A stretch of DNA of 64,000 nt from Candidatus Zymogenaceae bacterium (GCA_016933535.1 JAFGAS010000086.1:186001-250000); one strand, 5' to 3'; positions 25,779-35,284 are shown, counted from the stretch's first letter. The notes: generated from the sequence alone by a model not told the origin. Program-made: numbers and translations.

Positions 25779-26432
25779 TTAATCCATCCATCCGAATTCT
25801 CCAATCAATTTTACGAACCTGCAAGAACCAAGATTCCTTCGGACGATCTCGTGCCCCTTTTTCATCGCCCTGACCAGCTCCTGAGAAGATCTTCCCCCCA
25901 CGGGGATAACGAGCCTTCCCCCGTCCCTGAGCTGATCGATGAGGGCACCGGGTATGTCCGGGGATGCGGCCGCCACGATGATCGCGTCAAACGGGCATTG
26001 CTCCATCCACCCATGGGTTCCGTCATCGACCCTTATGCGGACGTTGTTGTATCCGAGTCTCTGAAGGAGCTCATCGGCTTTTTTTGCCAACTCCTCGATC
26101 CGCTCGACGGAGAAGACTTCTTTTGCGATCTCTGCCAGGATCGCGGTTTGGTAGCCCGATCCGGTACCGATTTCCAGAACACGGTCCCCGGACATAAGGT
26201 TAAGACTCTGGGTCATGAGCGCCACTATGTAGGGCTGAGATATGGTCTGTTCCTCGCCGATGGGCAGGGGATAGTCGTTGTACGCCTGGCCCCGGAGCGC
26301 CTCCTCGACAAAGAGGTGGCGGGGAACCGAAAGAAAGGCGTTGAGCGTAGCCTCATCGTCGATCCCACGGGAGACGATCTGGACATCGACCATACGCTTC
26401 CTGGCTATTTTAAAGCGGTCCGGATCTTCCAC
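25779..26432 (-). CDS. pcm: Protein-L-isoaspartate O-methyltransferase
   Basis: 217 residues from a GTG at 26432, which has GGAGA nine bases upstream and overlaps surE by 28 bases. The ATG at 26393 would remove the helix FKIARKRM that the family has. Motifs: PRHLFVEEALRGQAYNDYPLPIG, TISQPYIVALM, and the SAM site VLEIGTGSGYQTAILAE. It repairs isoaspartyl damage in proteins using SAM. The surE-pcm pair is a well-known stationary-phase survival arrangement. Confidence 0.94.
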   Translation of the reverse strand: MEDPDRFKIARKRMVDVQIVSRGIDDEATLNAFLSVPRHLFVEEALRGQAYNDYPLPIGEEQTISQPYIVALMTQSLNLMSGDRVLEIGTGSGYQTAILAEIAKEVFSVERIEELAKKADELLQRLGYNNVRIRVDDGTHGWMEQCPFDAIIVAAASPDIPGALIDQLRDGGRLVIPVGGRSSQELVRAMKKGHEIVRRNLGSCRFVKLIGEFGWMD

Positions 26433-27160
26433 TGTTTGATCTCTCCGATAGATATGTAGTTGGTCATATCAAGATGGAGCGGCGTGATCGATATGTACCC
26501 GTGGGTCATGGCAAAGAAATCAGACTCGATATCATCCTCGAAGCCGATCTCTCCCGGCCCGATCATATAGGATCCGGATTCGGGCGGGTCCACCGGTCGG
26601 ACGATAGCGCTGCTGTATATTCGTTTTCCCTGTTTGGTTATCCTATAGGGGGGGTGATCGTCTGTGATCCTGTCGGGGACATTTACGCTCAAGACAGTGT
26701 CGTTCGGCATGGGGTTGGCGGCGAGGTAGCCGACCAGATCGGCGGCAAATTGTGCACCGGGCCCAAAATCGCTGCCTTCCTTCATCTCGTAGGAAACGGC
26801 AATCGACGGAATATTAAGAAGCATCCCCTCAATGGCCGCCGATACCGTCCCGGAATAGAAGACGTCATCTCCCAGATTTGCCCCATGGTTTATGCCGGAG
26901 ACCACGAGATCGGGACATACGTCCAGTATGCTGTTAACGGCAAGGTTCACGCAGTCGGCCGGCGTCCCGTCGACAGAGTAGTAGCGTTCCTTAATCTTCC
27001 GCACCGACAGCGGCCGGCGTAAGGTGAGGCTGTGGCTCGAGGCGCTTTGCTCCCGGGCTGGGGCGACCACAAAGACGGTATGATCGCGCTCAAGCCGTGC
27101 GGCCAACGCCCCGATGCCCGCAGCATCGATGCCGTCATCGTTTGAAATCAGAATAATCAA
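26405..27160 (-). CDS. surE: 5'/3'-nucleotidase SurE
   Basis: 251 residues. The metal-binding N-terminus is LISNDDGIDAAGIGAL with the DD pair, followed by VFVVAPAREQSASSHSLTLR, DGTPADCVNLAV and VSGINHGANLGDDVFYSGTVSAA. SurE removes phosphate from nucleoside monophosphates. It starts divergently from the MFS transporter, with 207 bases between. Confidence 0.96.
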   Translation of the reverse strand: MIILISNDDGIDAAGIGALAARLERDHTVFVVAPAREQSASSHSLTLRRPLSVRKIKERYYSVDGTPADCVNLAVNSILDVCPDLVVSGINHGANLGDDVFYSGTVSAAIEGMLLNIPSIAVSYEMKEGSDFGPGAQFAADLVGYLAANPMPNDTVLSVNVPDRITDDHPPYRITKQGKRIYSSAIVRPVDPPESGSYMIGPGEIGFEDDIESDFFAMTHGYISITPLHLDMTNYISIGEIKQWKIRTALK

Positions 27161-27301
27161 TACTATCTCTCAAGTAATTGTATCGAATTACCGTATCATG
27201 TCGGTCCGTTAGGGTCAACTCATTTCGAAGCAAACCCGTATCCGTCGATCAATCTGTCCGGAAATTGTCTGATTGCCGAAAAAACGGCGTAATAAAAAAG
27301 C

Positions 27302-27330
27302 TTCCCATCAGATTTATCCTTTAGTATAAT
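27302..27330 (+). promoter_or_regulatory. Promoter for the first MFS transporter gene
   Basis: TTCCCA (27302-27307), 17 bases, and a perfect TATAAT (27325-27330). The leader is about 31 bases, with GAGAGGTG before the ATG. Confidence 0.6.
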
Positions 27331-27367
27331 GCTGACAATTTCAAAACAATTTTGAGAGAGGTGTTTT

Positions 27368-28711
27368 ATGACCAACAGCTATACGAAGGAGGGATACCTC
27401 GTTTCCAAGCGGTACGCCTATTACGTCTTCTTCGTCCTCTTCATCATCTACATGATCGATTACGCCGATCGCTACGTTATTTCCGGACTCATCCCCTACC
27501 TCAAGGCGCCCCTGGCGGAGGGCGGACTGGCCTTTTCCGACGGGGACTGCGGTCTTCTGGTATCCGCGGTCTATTGGTCTATTGTCGTCCTTACCTTTCC
27601 GCTTTCAATCATTATCGACCGCTGGCGGAGGACCAGGAGCCTTGGAATCCTGGTCTTTCTCTGGAGCCTTGCCACCGGCTCCTGCGCCTTTGCCATGAAC
27701 TTCAGGCAGCTCTTTACGGCCCGGGTGGCCGTAGGCATCGGTGAATCGGGATACGTCCCCGGGGGGTACAGCCTCATCTCGGCCTTTTTCCCTGAGAAAA
27801 AGCGTGAGCTCATGATGGGTATCTGGAACGGCGCAATTCCTCTCGGGATTGTCATGGGATCGGTGCTGGGGGGTATCATTGCGGTAAATCTCGGATGGCG
27901 CCATGCCTTCGGGATCATGGCGATACCGGGGCTTGTCCTGGCATTTCTCTTCTTTTTCATGAAGGACTATAAGACCGTCGAGCTCCTGAGAACCGTAACC
28001 GATGCGAAGAATAAGCCCCAGAAGATCAAGATGAAAGTGATCGACATTATCAAGGAGTTTCTCAATACCCCGTCGCTCCTGTTGACCTATTTCGGATATG
28101 CGGGCTGTGTCTTCGTTACCAACTCCCTGATACTCTGGCTGCCCGCCTATTTCAATCGGATGGAAGGATTGGCCATGGATAAGGCAACGATGAAAGTGTC
28201 GATCATCTTCCTGCTGGCGGTTGTGGGCGCCCCCCTCGGCGGAATCATAACCAACGCGCTACGGAAACGAGTTAAAACCGCCCGCCTTTTGTTTCCCGCC
28301 ATCAGCACATTTACGGCGGCCCTTCTGCTCTTTGCCGCTTTTCACTTTTTCGCGGGCAAGGCCCAATACTTCGTTCTTATAGCCATGGGGCTGTTCATTC
28401 CGATGTTTGTGGCGGGATCGGCCGCCGTCACCCAGGACGTTATCCACCCCGGGCTTCGTTCCGTATCCCAGAGCCTGAACATCGTCACTCAGAACCTCCT
28501 GGGGGCCTCCCTCGGACCGCTGTTTATCGGCCTTGTTTCCGATCACTATATTAGAAAATTCAACGTAGACCCTGCGATGGGCCTCGTGGCCGGATTTAAA
28601 TTTCTGCCCATCTTTCTCACCGTCGGTGCGCTGTTCTTCCTGGCCGGATCCTTCTTCTACGTCAGGGACCTGGCAAAGGTCGAGCGGGTGGAGCTGAAGC
28701 CCGAAGACTGA
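27368..28711 (+). CDS. MFS transporter
   Basis: 447 residues with about 12 membrane segments. The MFS signature lies between helices 2 and 3 (IIDRWRRTRSLGILVFLWS), and RVAVGIGESGYVPGGYSLI is the helix 4-5 region seen in anion/sugar acid and spinster-type carriers. A cytoplasmic loop begins with FMKDYKTVELL, which is also in the second MFS protein of this window (32761-34068), so the two are paralogues. Substrate unknown; an organic acid is a guess from neighbours. Confidence 0.85.
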   Translation: MTNSYTKEGYLVSKRYAYYVFFVLFIIYMIDYADRYVISGLIPYLKAPLAEGGLAFSDGDCGLLVSAVYWSIVVLTFPLSIIIDRWRRTRSLGILVFLWSLATGSCAFAMNFRQLFTARVAVGIGESGYVPGGYSLISAFFPEKKRELMMGIWNGAIPLGIVMGSVLGGIIAVNLGWRHAFGIMAIPGLVLAFLFFFMKDYKTVELLRTVTDAKNKPQKIKMKVIDIIKEFLNTPSLLLTYFGYAGCVFVTNSLILWLPAYFNRMEGLAMDKATMKVSIIFLLAVVGAPLGGIITNALRKRVKTARLLFPAISTFTAALLLFAAFHFFAGKAQYFVLIAMGLFIPMFVAGSAAVTQDVIHPGLRSVSQSLNIVTQNLLGASLGPLFIGLVSDHYIRKFNVDPAMGLVAGFKFLPIFLTVGALFFLAGSFFYVRDLAKVERVELKPED

Positions 28712-28730
28712 TCAATCGGATCGTGGTACT

Positions 28731-28765
28731 AAAAAGGCCGCGTTCGATGAACGCGGCCTTTTTTT
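28731..28765 (+). terminator. Bidirectional intrinsic terminator
   Basis: AAAAAGGCCGCGTTC, loop GAT, then GAACGCGGCCTTTTTTT. It has a perfect 10-bp GC-rich stem with A and T runs on both sides, between the convergent MFS and iorB genes, so it can serve both. Confidence 0.93.
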
Positions 28766-28784
28766 CGCCCTGCGGGGCTATCGA

Positions 28785-29414
28785 TTACGACGCCGCCAGC
28801 GCCCTCATCCCCTCTTCGAATGCCTCGATATTCTTCTTGAGATGTTTTTCCGGCACGCTCTGTCTGATGGCCTCCTTGAACTCATCAACGGACAGGGGAA
28901 CGACTCCCCATTGGGCAAATGCGCCGAGCATGATAATATTGGCCAGGATCGGGGTCTTTACCCTCAGGGCGATATCGGTTGCATCGACGAAGAACGTCTC
29001 CTTTGCATGATCGGTGATGATTTTCTTGAGGTTATCCAGATCGGGGTAGTCCAATGCCCCGGTAGAGACGTCCACCGGATAGATGGGCCGGGTGTTGGAG
29101 AGTACCCGAACGTCCGGGTTCCCGTACTCACCCATGACCCTGAGCGCCTCGGCCGGTTCCAACGCGATGATATAGTGGGCCTTCCCCTTTGGGATGATCG
29201 GCGAGATGCCGCCCTTTCCGGCTACCCGCAGATGGCTCATAACCGACCCCCCCCGCTGTGACGCACCGTAGGTCTCCCCGATGATGACCTCAAAGCCCTT
29301 CGTGACCAAAAGCTTTCCCAAGAGTTGGGAGGCCATGATGTTTCCCTGTCCGCCGACCCCGGCAATGATGATATTCGTGGGATCGTGGGCCAGCGCCGCG
29401 CCATTATGCTTCAT
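28785..29414 (-). CDS. iorB: Indolepyruvate ferredoxin oxidoreductase beta subunit
   Basis: The ATG at 29414 overlaps iorA by 11 bases and gives 209 residues; the upstream frame has no matching residues. The gamma-domain pattern of 2-oxoacid oxidoreductases is seen: NIIIAGVGGQGNIMASQLLGKLL, GASQRGGSVMSHLRVA and PILANIIMLGAFAQWG. With IorA it oxidatively decarboxylates aryl pyruvates from aromatic amino acid transamination, passing electrons to ferredoxin. Confidence 0.93.
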   Translation of the reverse strand: MKHNGAALAHDPTNIIIAGVGGQGNIMASQLLGKLLVTKGFEVIIGETYGASQRGGSVMSHLRVAGKGGISPIIPKGKAHYIIALEPAEALRVMGEYGNPDVRVLSNTRPIYPVDVSTGALDYPDLDNLKKIITDHAKETFFVDATDIALRVKTPILANIIMLGAFAQWGVVPLSVDEFKEAIRQSVPEKHLKKNIEAFEEGMRALAAS

Positions 29415-31326
29415 GGTTGACCTCCCTGATAATGGCGCCCTCCGGGCAGATATCGGTGCATACCCCACAGCCGTTGCAGATCACCTCGTCGATCCGGGCC
29501 ACCTTACCAGCCCTGTCCCAGATTATGCCGGGACATTTGAAGACACGCGTACAGAGCCGGTTGCATCCGCACGCATCGCCGAGGCATCGCGTCTCGTCGA
29601 TCTTCATGAGATACCGTTTTTCGTCCTTCTTGAGACGATAGAGACAGCACTCCTGGCGCATAATGATAACCTTGATCCCCTCGTCATCCTGAATGGTGTC
29701 GTAGATCGACTGGACGGACTTGTCCACGTCAAACGGATCAAGGACCCTTACCTTTGCCCCCAGTGACTCGCAGATCTTTTCGATGGAAAGCCCGTGGGCC
29801 GGAATACCCATGGCGCCGGTATCGGATCCGGAGTGGGGCTGGGCACCGGTCATGGCCGTTGTGCTGTTGTCCAGGACGACCATGGTGAAATTGGACTCAT
29901 GGTGTGCGGCATTGATAAGAGCCGGGATAACCGAGTGATAGAATGTCGAGTCTCCCGAGACGGCCAGCACCGGCTGATCGAGCCCGAACGTCTTGAGCTG
30001 GCCCAACCCTGTGGCAAGACCCGAACCCGATCCCATGGCGTGGGTTGTTCTGAGCATCGAGTAACCCTGCGGCCCCAGCCCGATGGTATAGCAGCCTATA
30101 TCTCCGACGATAAAACCGTCCCGACCGTCCAGCTTAAGCGCCTTTTTGAGGTCCCAGTATGTCGCGCGATGCGGACAGCCGGCGCAGAACGTGAGAGCCC
30201 GGTAGGGTGAGTTGGGCAGCGACAGCCCCCTGATTTCGGCCTGGTAGGCAGGATCGACGGGGACGTAGCCGGTCCCCGTGAGCCCCGCAATAGCCTGCGC
30301 CATGATATCCGGGGACAGCTCGTTCTCCCTGGGTATGTGGCCAGAGGCCTTGCCGTAGAACTCGATGACACCGAGATCCTTGACGTGGTTTGCATAGGCC
30401 TCCTTGACGGACGCCTCGAGGAATGGGATTACCTCCTCGGCCACCAGGACCTTTTTTGCCCCTTTGAGTCCCCGGGTGATAAAATCTTCGGGTAGGGGAA
30501 AGGTCGTGCCAAGCTTCAGGACGCCGACCCTGTCCGAAAGCCCCAGCAGACCCAGCGCCTCCTTCGTATAGAGGTAGGCCGCGCCCGATGTCACCACGAC
30601 GAGATCGGCTCCCTTGGGTCCTTCATACCGGTTAAAATCGGATTCTTCGAACTTATCCTTGATCACGGCCATCTTATCGTGGAGGATCTTATGGGTCCAG
30701 GGCACTGGAAATGCCAGGACCGTACGGCCGGTGTCAAACCGGGCCTTCTTGTTGCCCTTTTCTATCTTGGAATAGACGACGTTACCCCTCCCGTGGGATA
30801 TTCGGGTAACGCTGCGTATCATGACGATGAGCCCCGTTTCCTCGGAAAGCTTAAAGGCAAAGGCGGTCATATCCTTGGCCTCCTGGAACCCAGCCGGCTC
30901 CAGCAGCGGGATCTCCAAAAGCCGGGAGAAGTAGCGGGTATCTTCCTCGTTGGACGACGAGATGCCGCCCGGGTCGTCGGCGACGATCAGCACCATCCCC
31001 CCCGGCCCGACCCCGGTGAGCACCGCATTGCTGATGAAGTCCGAGGCCACGTTCAGCCCGTTTTGCTTCATGGCACAGATGGACCTCAACCCGGCGTACG
31101 AGGCGCCGGCGGCCGCCTCGACGGCGACCTTCTCGTTCGTCGACCATTCGACGTAGATGCCGAGTTCCTGTGCCAGGCTGCCCAGGACGGTGATGATCTC
31201 CGACGAGGGATTTCCCGGATACGCAGACGCAAAGGCCACGCCCGCCTCGATGGCGCCCCGTGCAATTGCCTCGTTGCCCATGAGAAGATTGACTTCCCCC
31301 GGGCTGTCCTTTGAAAGGTAAGACAT
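29404..31326 (-). CDS. iorA: Indolepyruvate ferredoxin oxidoreductase alpha subunit
   Basis: 640 residues. The order is a pyrimidine-binding N-terminal domain (LLMGNEAIARGAIEAGVAFA), a central domain, a TPP-binding domain (VGDIGCYTIG, then VSGDSTFYHSVIPALINAAH and VVLDNSTTAMTG), and a C-terminal 8-iron ferredoxin domain with CLGDACGCNRLC, KCPG and CNGCGVCTDICPEGA. The first cluster motif is atypical in spacing, as is usual in IorA. It lies 10 bases after the FrhB-like gene, so a three-gene operon runs FrhB-like, iorA, iorB. Confidence 0.95.
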   Translation of the reverse strand: MSYLSKDSPGEVNLLMGNEAIARGAIEAGVAFASAYPGNPSSEIITVLGSLAQELGIYVEWSTNEKVAVEAAAGASYAGLRSICAMKQNGLNVASDFISNAVLTGVGPGGMVLIVADDPGGISSSNEEDTRYFSRLLEIPLLEPAGFQEAKDMTAFAFKLSEETGLIVMIRSVTRISHGRGNVVYSKIEKGNKKARFDTGRTVLAFPVPWTHKILHDKMAVIKDKFEESDFNRYEGPKGADLVVVTSGAAYLYTKEALGLLGLSDRVGVLKLGTTFPLPEDFITRGLKGAKKVLVAEEVIPFLEASVKEAYANHVKDLGVIEFYGKASGHIPRENELSPDIMAQAIAGLTGTGYVPVDPAYQAEIRGLSLPNSPYRALTFCAGCPHRATYWDLKKALKLDGRDGFIVGDIGCYTIGLGPQGYSMLRTTHAMGSGSGLATGLGQLKTFGLDQPVLAVSGDSTFYHSVIPALINAAHHESNFTMVVLDNSTTAMTGAQPHSGSDTGAMGIPAHGLSIEKICESLGAKVRVLDPFDVDKSVQSIYDTIQDDEGIKVIIMRQECCLYRLKKDEKRYLMKIDETRCLGDACGCNRLCTRVFKCPGIIWDRAGKVARIDEVICNGCGVCTDICPEGAIIREVNHEA

Positions 31327-31336
31327 ATGCTTTCCT

Positions 31337-32431
31337 CTAATCCATTATTTTTTTCAGCCGGTCACCGGGTCCGACTATATAGCCCCACGCTGCCTGAGGG
31401 TCTTTTTCCGAGAGGTTTGCCAAGGCGCGCTTTTTCTTGATGAGCGCCGACTCCTTGAGATGGACAAGCCCCCCGTCGGGCATCTTCTCGACGATAATAG
31501 CTCCCTTATCCACCGCCCTTTTTACGAGTTCCTCGCCTTTTTGTGTCCGTACAATCAGGAGGTTTTCCGCGGGATTATCTTCCAGCACACCCACCGAGAT
31601 ATCGGCAAATTCGGACGTCATGTCGATACAATGCCTGCACGATTCCCTTACAAATGGTCTGATCTCCGCGAGGGGAAAGGTGAGCTTCCCCTGTTTCGTT
31701 TCTACCACGAACAGCTCGGCCGGGGGTGGCGGAATATCAAAGCCGGTAATATCGGCGATATCGACCCGTCCCGAAAGGTACTCGAATAGTCTTCGGTAGT
31801 CCAGGCCCCAGGTACAGAAGAGCCCGACAACATACGCTACCGCGTCTCCCGGGTTTCTTTCGACCCCGTCACGGGTGGTCATCTTTGCCGCCGCCGTCAC
31901 CTGGCAGGGCGTCCCGACAACGGCAACCCGTGTATATCCTTCCCTTGCCGCCCGATTGAGCGCCGACAGCGTCGGCGCTACGCTATACTTGGAGCCGGAG
32001 GCCCGCTTCACCCCCGCCTTATCGGTCACAAGGTCTGCCACAGGCAAGACCTTATCGTTTGTCGTAAGGGCGGCGGCATCGATCATTTCTTCATCAAAAA
32101 GAAATTCGATGAGCGAGGTAACGGTTCCACCGGCCTGGTATTTCCCGGAGCGCGCGGCCCGTGACGAATATATATCACGGTGCGTCCCGATAGCATCCGT
32201 GCCGTACGGTACCCCAAAGAGCTTCTGCGACAGCCCGTCAAGATCCAGCTCGGTACGCGGGCAGAAGAGAAAGCATCTCCCCTCCTCCTTGTCGCACGGG
32301 TCCAGGTTGATGGTCCTGCCCAGAAACGACGTGAAATAGGGACAGAGTCCCACGCACGCCCCACACCCGCAGCAGAGGTCCGTATCGAGCACTTCGGTAA
32401 GGAGCCTCTGTGGTCCTTGAGCATTACTCAT
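31337..32431 (-). CDS. FrhB/Coenzyme F420 hydrogenase-dehydrogenase beta subunit family flavoprotein
   Basis: 364 residues. The N-terminus has CCGCGACVGLCPY, a ferredoxin-like cluster site. The centre has the family patterns YQAGGTVTSLIEFLFDEE, RVAVVGTPCQVTAA and YVVGLFCTWG. A CRHCID motif near residue 263 gives further cysteines. In methanogens such proteins oxidise F420; bacterial relatives are FAD/Fe-S subunits moving electrons between ferredoxin and other carriers. Being first in an operon with iorAB it may take the electrons that IorAB releases. This role is inferred. GGGAGG lies 7 bases before the ATG. Confidence 0.8.
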   Translation of the reverse strand: MSNAQGPQRLLTEVLDTDLCCGCGACVGLCPYFTSFLGRTINLDPCDKEEGRCFLFCPRTELDLDGLSQKLFGVPYGTDAIGTHRDIYSSRAARSGKYQAGGTVTSLIEFLFDEEMIDAAALTTNDKVLPVADLVTDKAGVKRASGSKYSVAPTLSALNRAAREGYTRVAVVGTPCQVTAAAKMTTRDGVERNPGDAVAYVVGLFCTWGLDYRRLFEYLSGRVDIADITGFDIPPPPAELFVVETKQGKLTFPLAEIRPFVRESCRHCIDMTSEFADISVGVLEDNPAENLLIVRTQKGEELVKRAVDKGAIIVEKMPDGGLVHLKESALIKKKRALANLSEKDPQAAWGYIVGPGDRLKKIMD

Positions 32432-32607
32432 AGAAATGCCTCCCAGTTTTCAGGCGCGTGACAATAATATGTATTCGATCGATCATTCGTCTTTTATCGC
32501 GGCCAACCCGCGTATCGAAACGGGTCTTGGTCGGTAACATTCGGGATACTTCTCGTGGGATAGATGAGAACGGTAAATGGTCAATAGCCCATTATAATGA
32601 GTATGAT

Positions 32608-32636
32608 ATTATACGCTCAATCATCAAAAGATTCAA
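32608..32636 (-). promoter_or_regulatory. Promoter for the FrhB-like/iorAB operon
   Basis: Minus strand TTGAAT (32636-32631), 17 bases, perfect TATAAT (32613-32608). The leader of about 170 bases is long and could hold a regulatory structure, but I recognise none. Confidence 0.65.
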
Positions 32637-32718
32637 TATGATAGCGTAAATTCTATTGATTGGTATGTCCGGACAGACGAGCTTCCGGCGCATTCTGCTA
32701 ACTCCCGGTCAGGTAAAC

Positions 32719-32746
32719 CGGGGGGGTGGTCGTTCCACCCCCCCCT
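32719..32746. terminator. GC hairpin at the end of the second MFS gene
   Basis: A run of G and TGG pairs perfectly with CCA and a run of C around TCGTT. The stem is about 10 bp and very stable, 14 bases after the stop codon of the minus-strand MFS gene. There is no U tract on that strand, so termination is likely but inefficient, or the hairpin protects the 3' end. Confidence 0.5.
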
Positions 32747-32760
32747 GCGTTTTCAGGCTA

Positions 32761-34068
32761 CTACTTTTCCGATTGAAGTTTTGCGCCCTTGACCTTGTCC
32801 ATATCGGCCGGGTAGGAACGCGAGCCGACAAACAGGATGATCGAGGCGACGAAACCGCTGCACGCCATGATATAGAGCGCGCTCTGAAGCGACACGATAT
32901 CGGTAAAACCGAACGACGTAATAAAGGCATCCGAGATCACACCGACCAGCAACGGCGCCCAGCCGCCGCCGAACACGTACATACAGAAGACCGCCATGCC
33001 CCACGAGGTCCCCTTCAGGCCGGGAGTCACGACGTCCTGGGATACGGCGTTTAGCGCCGGAGTGCCCAACATAACCAGGGCGCCCCACAGCAGGCCGATG
33101 TAGAATCCCGCTCCCTTGAATTCAAGAAAGAGTGCAATAATGAGGACGATGGCCGCCAGGCTGTCGCCGATTACCGGCAGAAGCATCCGCGCCTTTCGGT
33201 TCTTCTTCTGCCAGGAGTCGGCCAGGAATCCGCCGAGAAGCGCCCCGATGATTGCCATCATCATGATCGCCCCAACGATACCTCCCGCCTTATCGGCGGC
33301 GATGTCGTGCGCCCGCATCAGATAGGCCGAAAGCCACATGAGGACCGAAAAATTCATGATATTGCGGACGCCGTAGCCGATGTACATCCACTTGAGGGAG
33401 GGAATCTTGAAGAGCGAAGCGGCCGATTTGAAGAAACCCGTTCGTTTTCCCGCCTTATCCAATTCGTGCACCGTTTTGTAGTCCTTCATGAATAGGGCGA
33501 GAATTCCGAGGATAATGCCGGGGATGGCAAAGATGAAAAACGGCCTGCTCCAGTCCCCGGTCACCGTGGCTATCTTTCCGCCGACAATCATGCCGAGGGC
33601 CGCCCCGAGGGGGATGACCAGGTTGAATACCGAAAGCGTTCTTCCCCGCTTTGCCGGATCGTAAGCGGCGGTGATCAGGGCGGTGCCCCCCGCCGAAAAG
33701 CCCGATTCACCCACGCCGACCAGGGCACGCGGGATAAGGACCGTCGCGAAGCTCCTGCCCATGCCGGTCAGGTAAGTAAAGATGCTCCAGAAGAGCGCCA
33801 TAAATCCGACGGCCTTCCTCCGGCTCCAGCGATCGACCATAAATGAGACGGGAACCGAAAAGAACGCGATGCTCAACAGAAACGCGGTGTTGAGGATACC
33901 CAACTGGGTCTCCGAAAGCCCCAGATCCACCTTCATCATCTGGAGCACCGACGCCAGAACCTGCCGGTCCATGTAGTTGACCATGTAGAGGAGCGAACAG
34001 ATGATGAGAATATAGTGAGCGCTCCATCCGCCGGTTTTGTACTCCTTTGTACCTCCCTTTGCTTTCAT
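32761..34068 (-). CDS. MFS transporter, paralogue of the 27.4-kb transporter
   Basis: 435 residues and about 12 membrane helices. MFS signature: MVDRWSRRKAVGFMALFWS; helix 4-5: RALVGVGESGFSAGGTALI; loop FMKDYKTVHELD, the same motif as in the transporter at 27368-28711. AAGGAG precedes the ATG. It lies 60 bases after the UxaA-family large subunit gene, so the likely operon is SAF subunit, large subunit, transporter. It then probably imports the hydroxy acid that the dehydratase uses. Confidence 0.85.
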   Translation of the reverse strand: MKAKGGTKEYKTGGWSAHYILIICSLLYMVNYMDRQVLASVLQMMKVDLGLSETQLGILNTAFLLSIAFFSVPVSFMVDRWSRRKAVGFMALFWSIFTYLTGMGRSFATVLIPRALVGVGESGFSAGGTALITAAYDPAKRGRTLSVFNLVIPLGAALGMIVGGKIATVTGDWSRPFFIFAIPGIILGILALFMKDYKTVHELDKAGKRTGFFKSAASLFKIPSLKWMYIGYGVRNIMNFSVLMWLSAYLMRAHDIAADKAGGIVGAIMMMAIIGALLGGFLADSWQKKNRKARMLLPVIGDSLAAIVLIIALFLEFKGAGFYIGLLWGALVMLGTPALNAVSQDVVTPGLKGTSWGMAVFCMYVFGGGWAPLLVGVISDAFITSFGFTDIVSLQSALYIMACSGFVASIILFVGSRSYPADMDKVKGAKLQSEK

Positions 34069-34128
34069 AGCAGCTCCTTGATATATGGTTATTAAAAGAT
34101 CACATCAGTTCACTATTGCATCGATTGC

Positions 34129-35283
34129 CTAAAAAGGCGGCGAAACCGTATTGATGGACAGTATATCCTGACGGTTAATTTCGGCCTTCGTCTCCTGCCC
34201 CCCGGCGACCCGCGTCAAGAGGTCAACAAAGTCGTCGGTCGCCTCCTGAATGCCGGTTCCTTCCAGGAGCCTTCCGGCATTTATGTCCATATCGTCTTCC
34301 ATAGTATTGTAGAGCTCGCTGTTTGAGGCTACCTTAATGAGGGGCATGATCGGAAACCCAACCGGCGTACCCCGGCCGGTGGTAAAGATCATAACCTGGG
34401 CGCCGCCGGCCGCCATGCCGGTAACGGAAAAGATATCGGAACCGGGGGTGTCCATGATGACGAATCCCTTCCTGGTGGGGCCGACGGCGTATTCCGAGAC
34501 TTCCTTCAGCGGGGTGGTCCCCGCCTTGATGATGCAGCCCATGGACTTTTCCATGATATTGGAAAGCCCTCCCTCGATATTACCGGGAGAAATCACCATG
34601 TGGGCCAGGGGACCCAGGATATCCTGGGCCTGCTTTCGCTGTTTCATGATGAGATTGTAGATCTGCCTTCCGATCTCGGGGGTATCGGCCCTCCGCGACA
34701 GGACGTGCTCGGTTCCGATCATCTCGGTCGTTTCTGACAGCATCGTCGTCCCCCCCCGGGATACCAGCCAGTCCGATACCGACCCGACCAGCGGGTTTGC
34801 CGTAACTCCCGAAAGGGCATCGGACCCGCCGCAATTTGTGGCAAGGATCACGTCGCTCCAATCGCACGCCTCTCTCTTCTGCCGGTCGGCATCCGCCAGC
34901 ATTTGTTTTGCTATCGACATGCCGGCCTCGGTAGTCTTTCTCGAACCGCCCTTTTCCTGGATGACGAGGGCCTCTACCGGTTTCCCGGTACCGGCAACAT
35001 CGGCGGCAAGTCCTGCGGCGGGAATAAACTCGCATCCCAGCCCCACCACGAGGAGTGCCGCGACGTTGGGGTTTTTGCCCAAACCCGTCAGGGTCCGCCA
35101 TGAGATGGTGATATCTGTAGGCCCGCGGCCGCAACCCTCGGTATGAGTGATGGTTTTAACCGCCGGCAGTTGCCTGCCTATGGCGTTGACCACCCCGTTG
35201 GCGCACGCCACCGAACTCATCACAACAACATGGTTACGAATCCCCACGGAGCCGTTGGGCCTTCGATATCCCATGAAATCCAT
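34129..35283 (-). CDS. UxaA-family hydro-lyase, large subunit
   Basis: 384 residues. Family patterns: MGYRRPNGSVGIRNHVVVMSSVACANGV, THTEGCGRGPTD, LLVVGLGCEFIPA, ATNCGGSDALSGVTANPLVG and VMIFTTGRGTPVGFPIMPLIKV, with several Cys residues that fit an Fe-S or metal site. Altronate dehydratase (UxaA) is usually one chain with a SAF domain first. Here the SAF part is the separate gene upstream by 1 base. Sulfolactate sulfo-lyase (SuyAB) and galactarate dehydratase relatives have the same architecture, so the substrate (a sugar acid or sulfolactate-like hydroxy acid) is open. Confidence 0.82.
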   Translation of the reverse strand: MDFMGYRRPNGSVGIRNHVVVMSSVACANGVVNAIGRQLPAVKTITHTEGCGRGPTDITISWRTLTGLGKNPNVAALLVVGLGCEFIPAAGLAADVAGTGKPVEALVIQEKGGSRKTTEAGMSIAKQMLADADRQKREACDWSDVILATNCGGSDALSGVTANPLVGSVSDWLVSRGGTTMLSETTEMIGTEHVLSRRADTPEIGRQIYNLIMKQRKQAQDILGPLAHMVISPGNIEGGLSNIMEKSMGCIIKAGTTPLKEVSEYAVGPTRKGFVIMDTPGSDIFSVTGMAAGGAQVMIFTTGRGTPVGFPIMPLIKVASNSELYNTMEDDMDINAGRLLEGTGIQEATDDFVDLLTRVAGGQETKAEINRQDILSINTVSPPF

Positions 35284-35284
35284 A

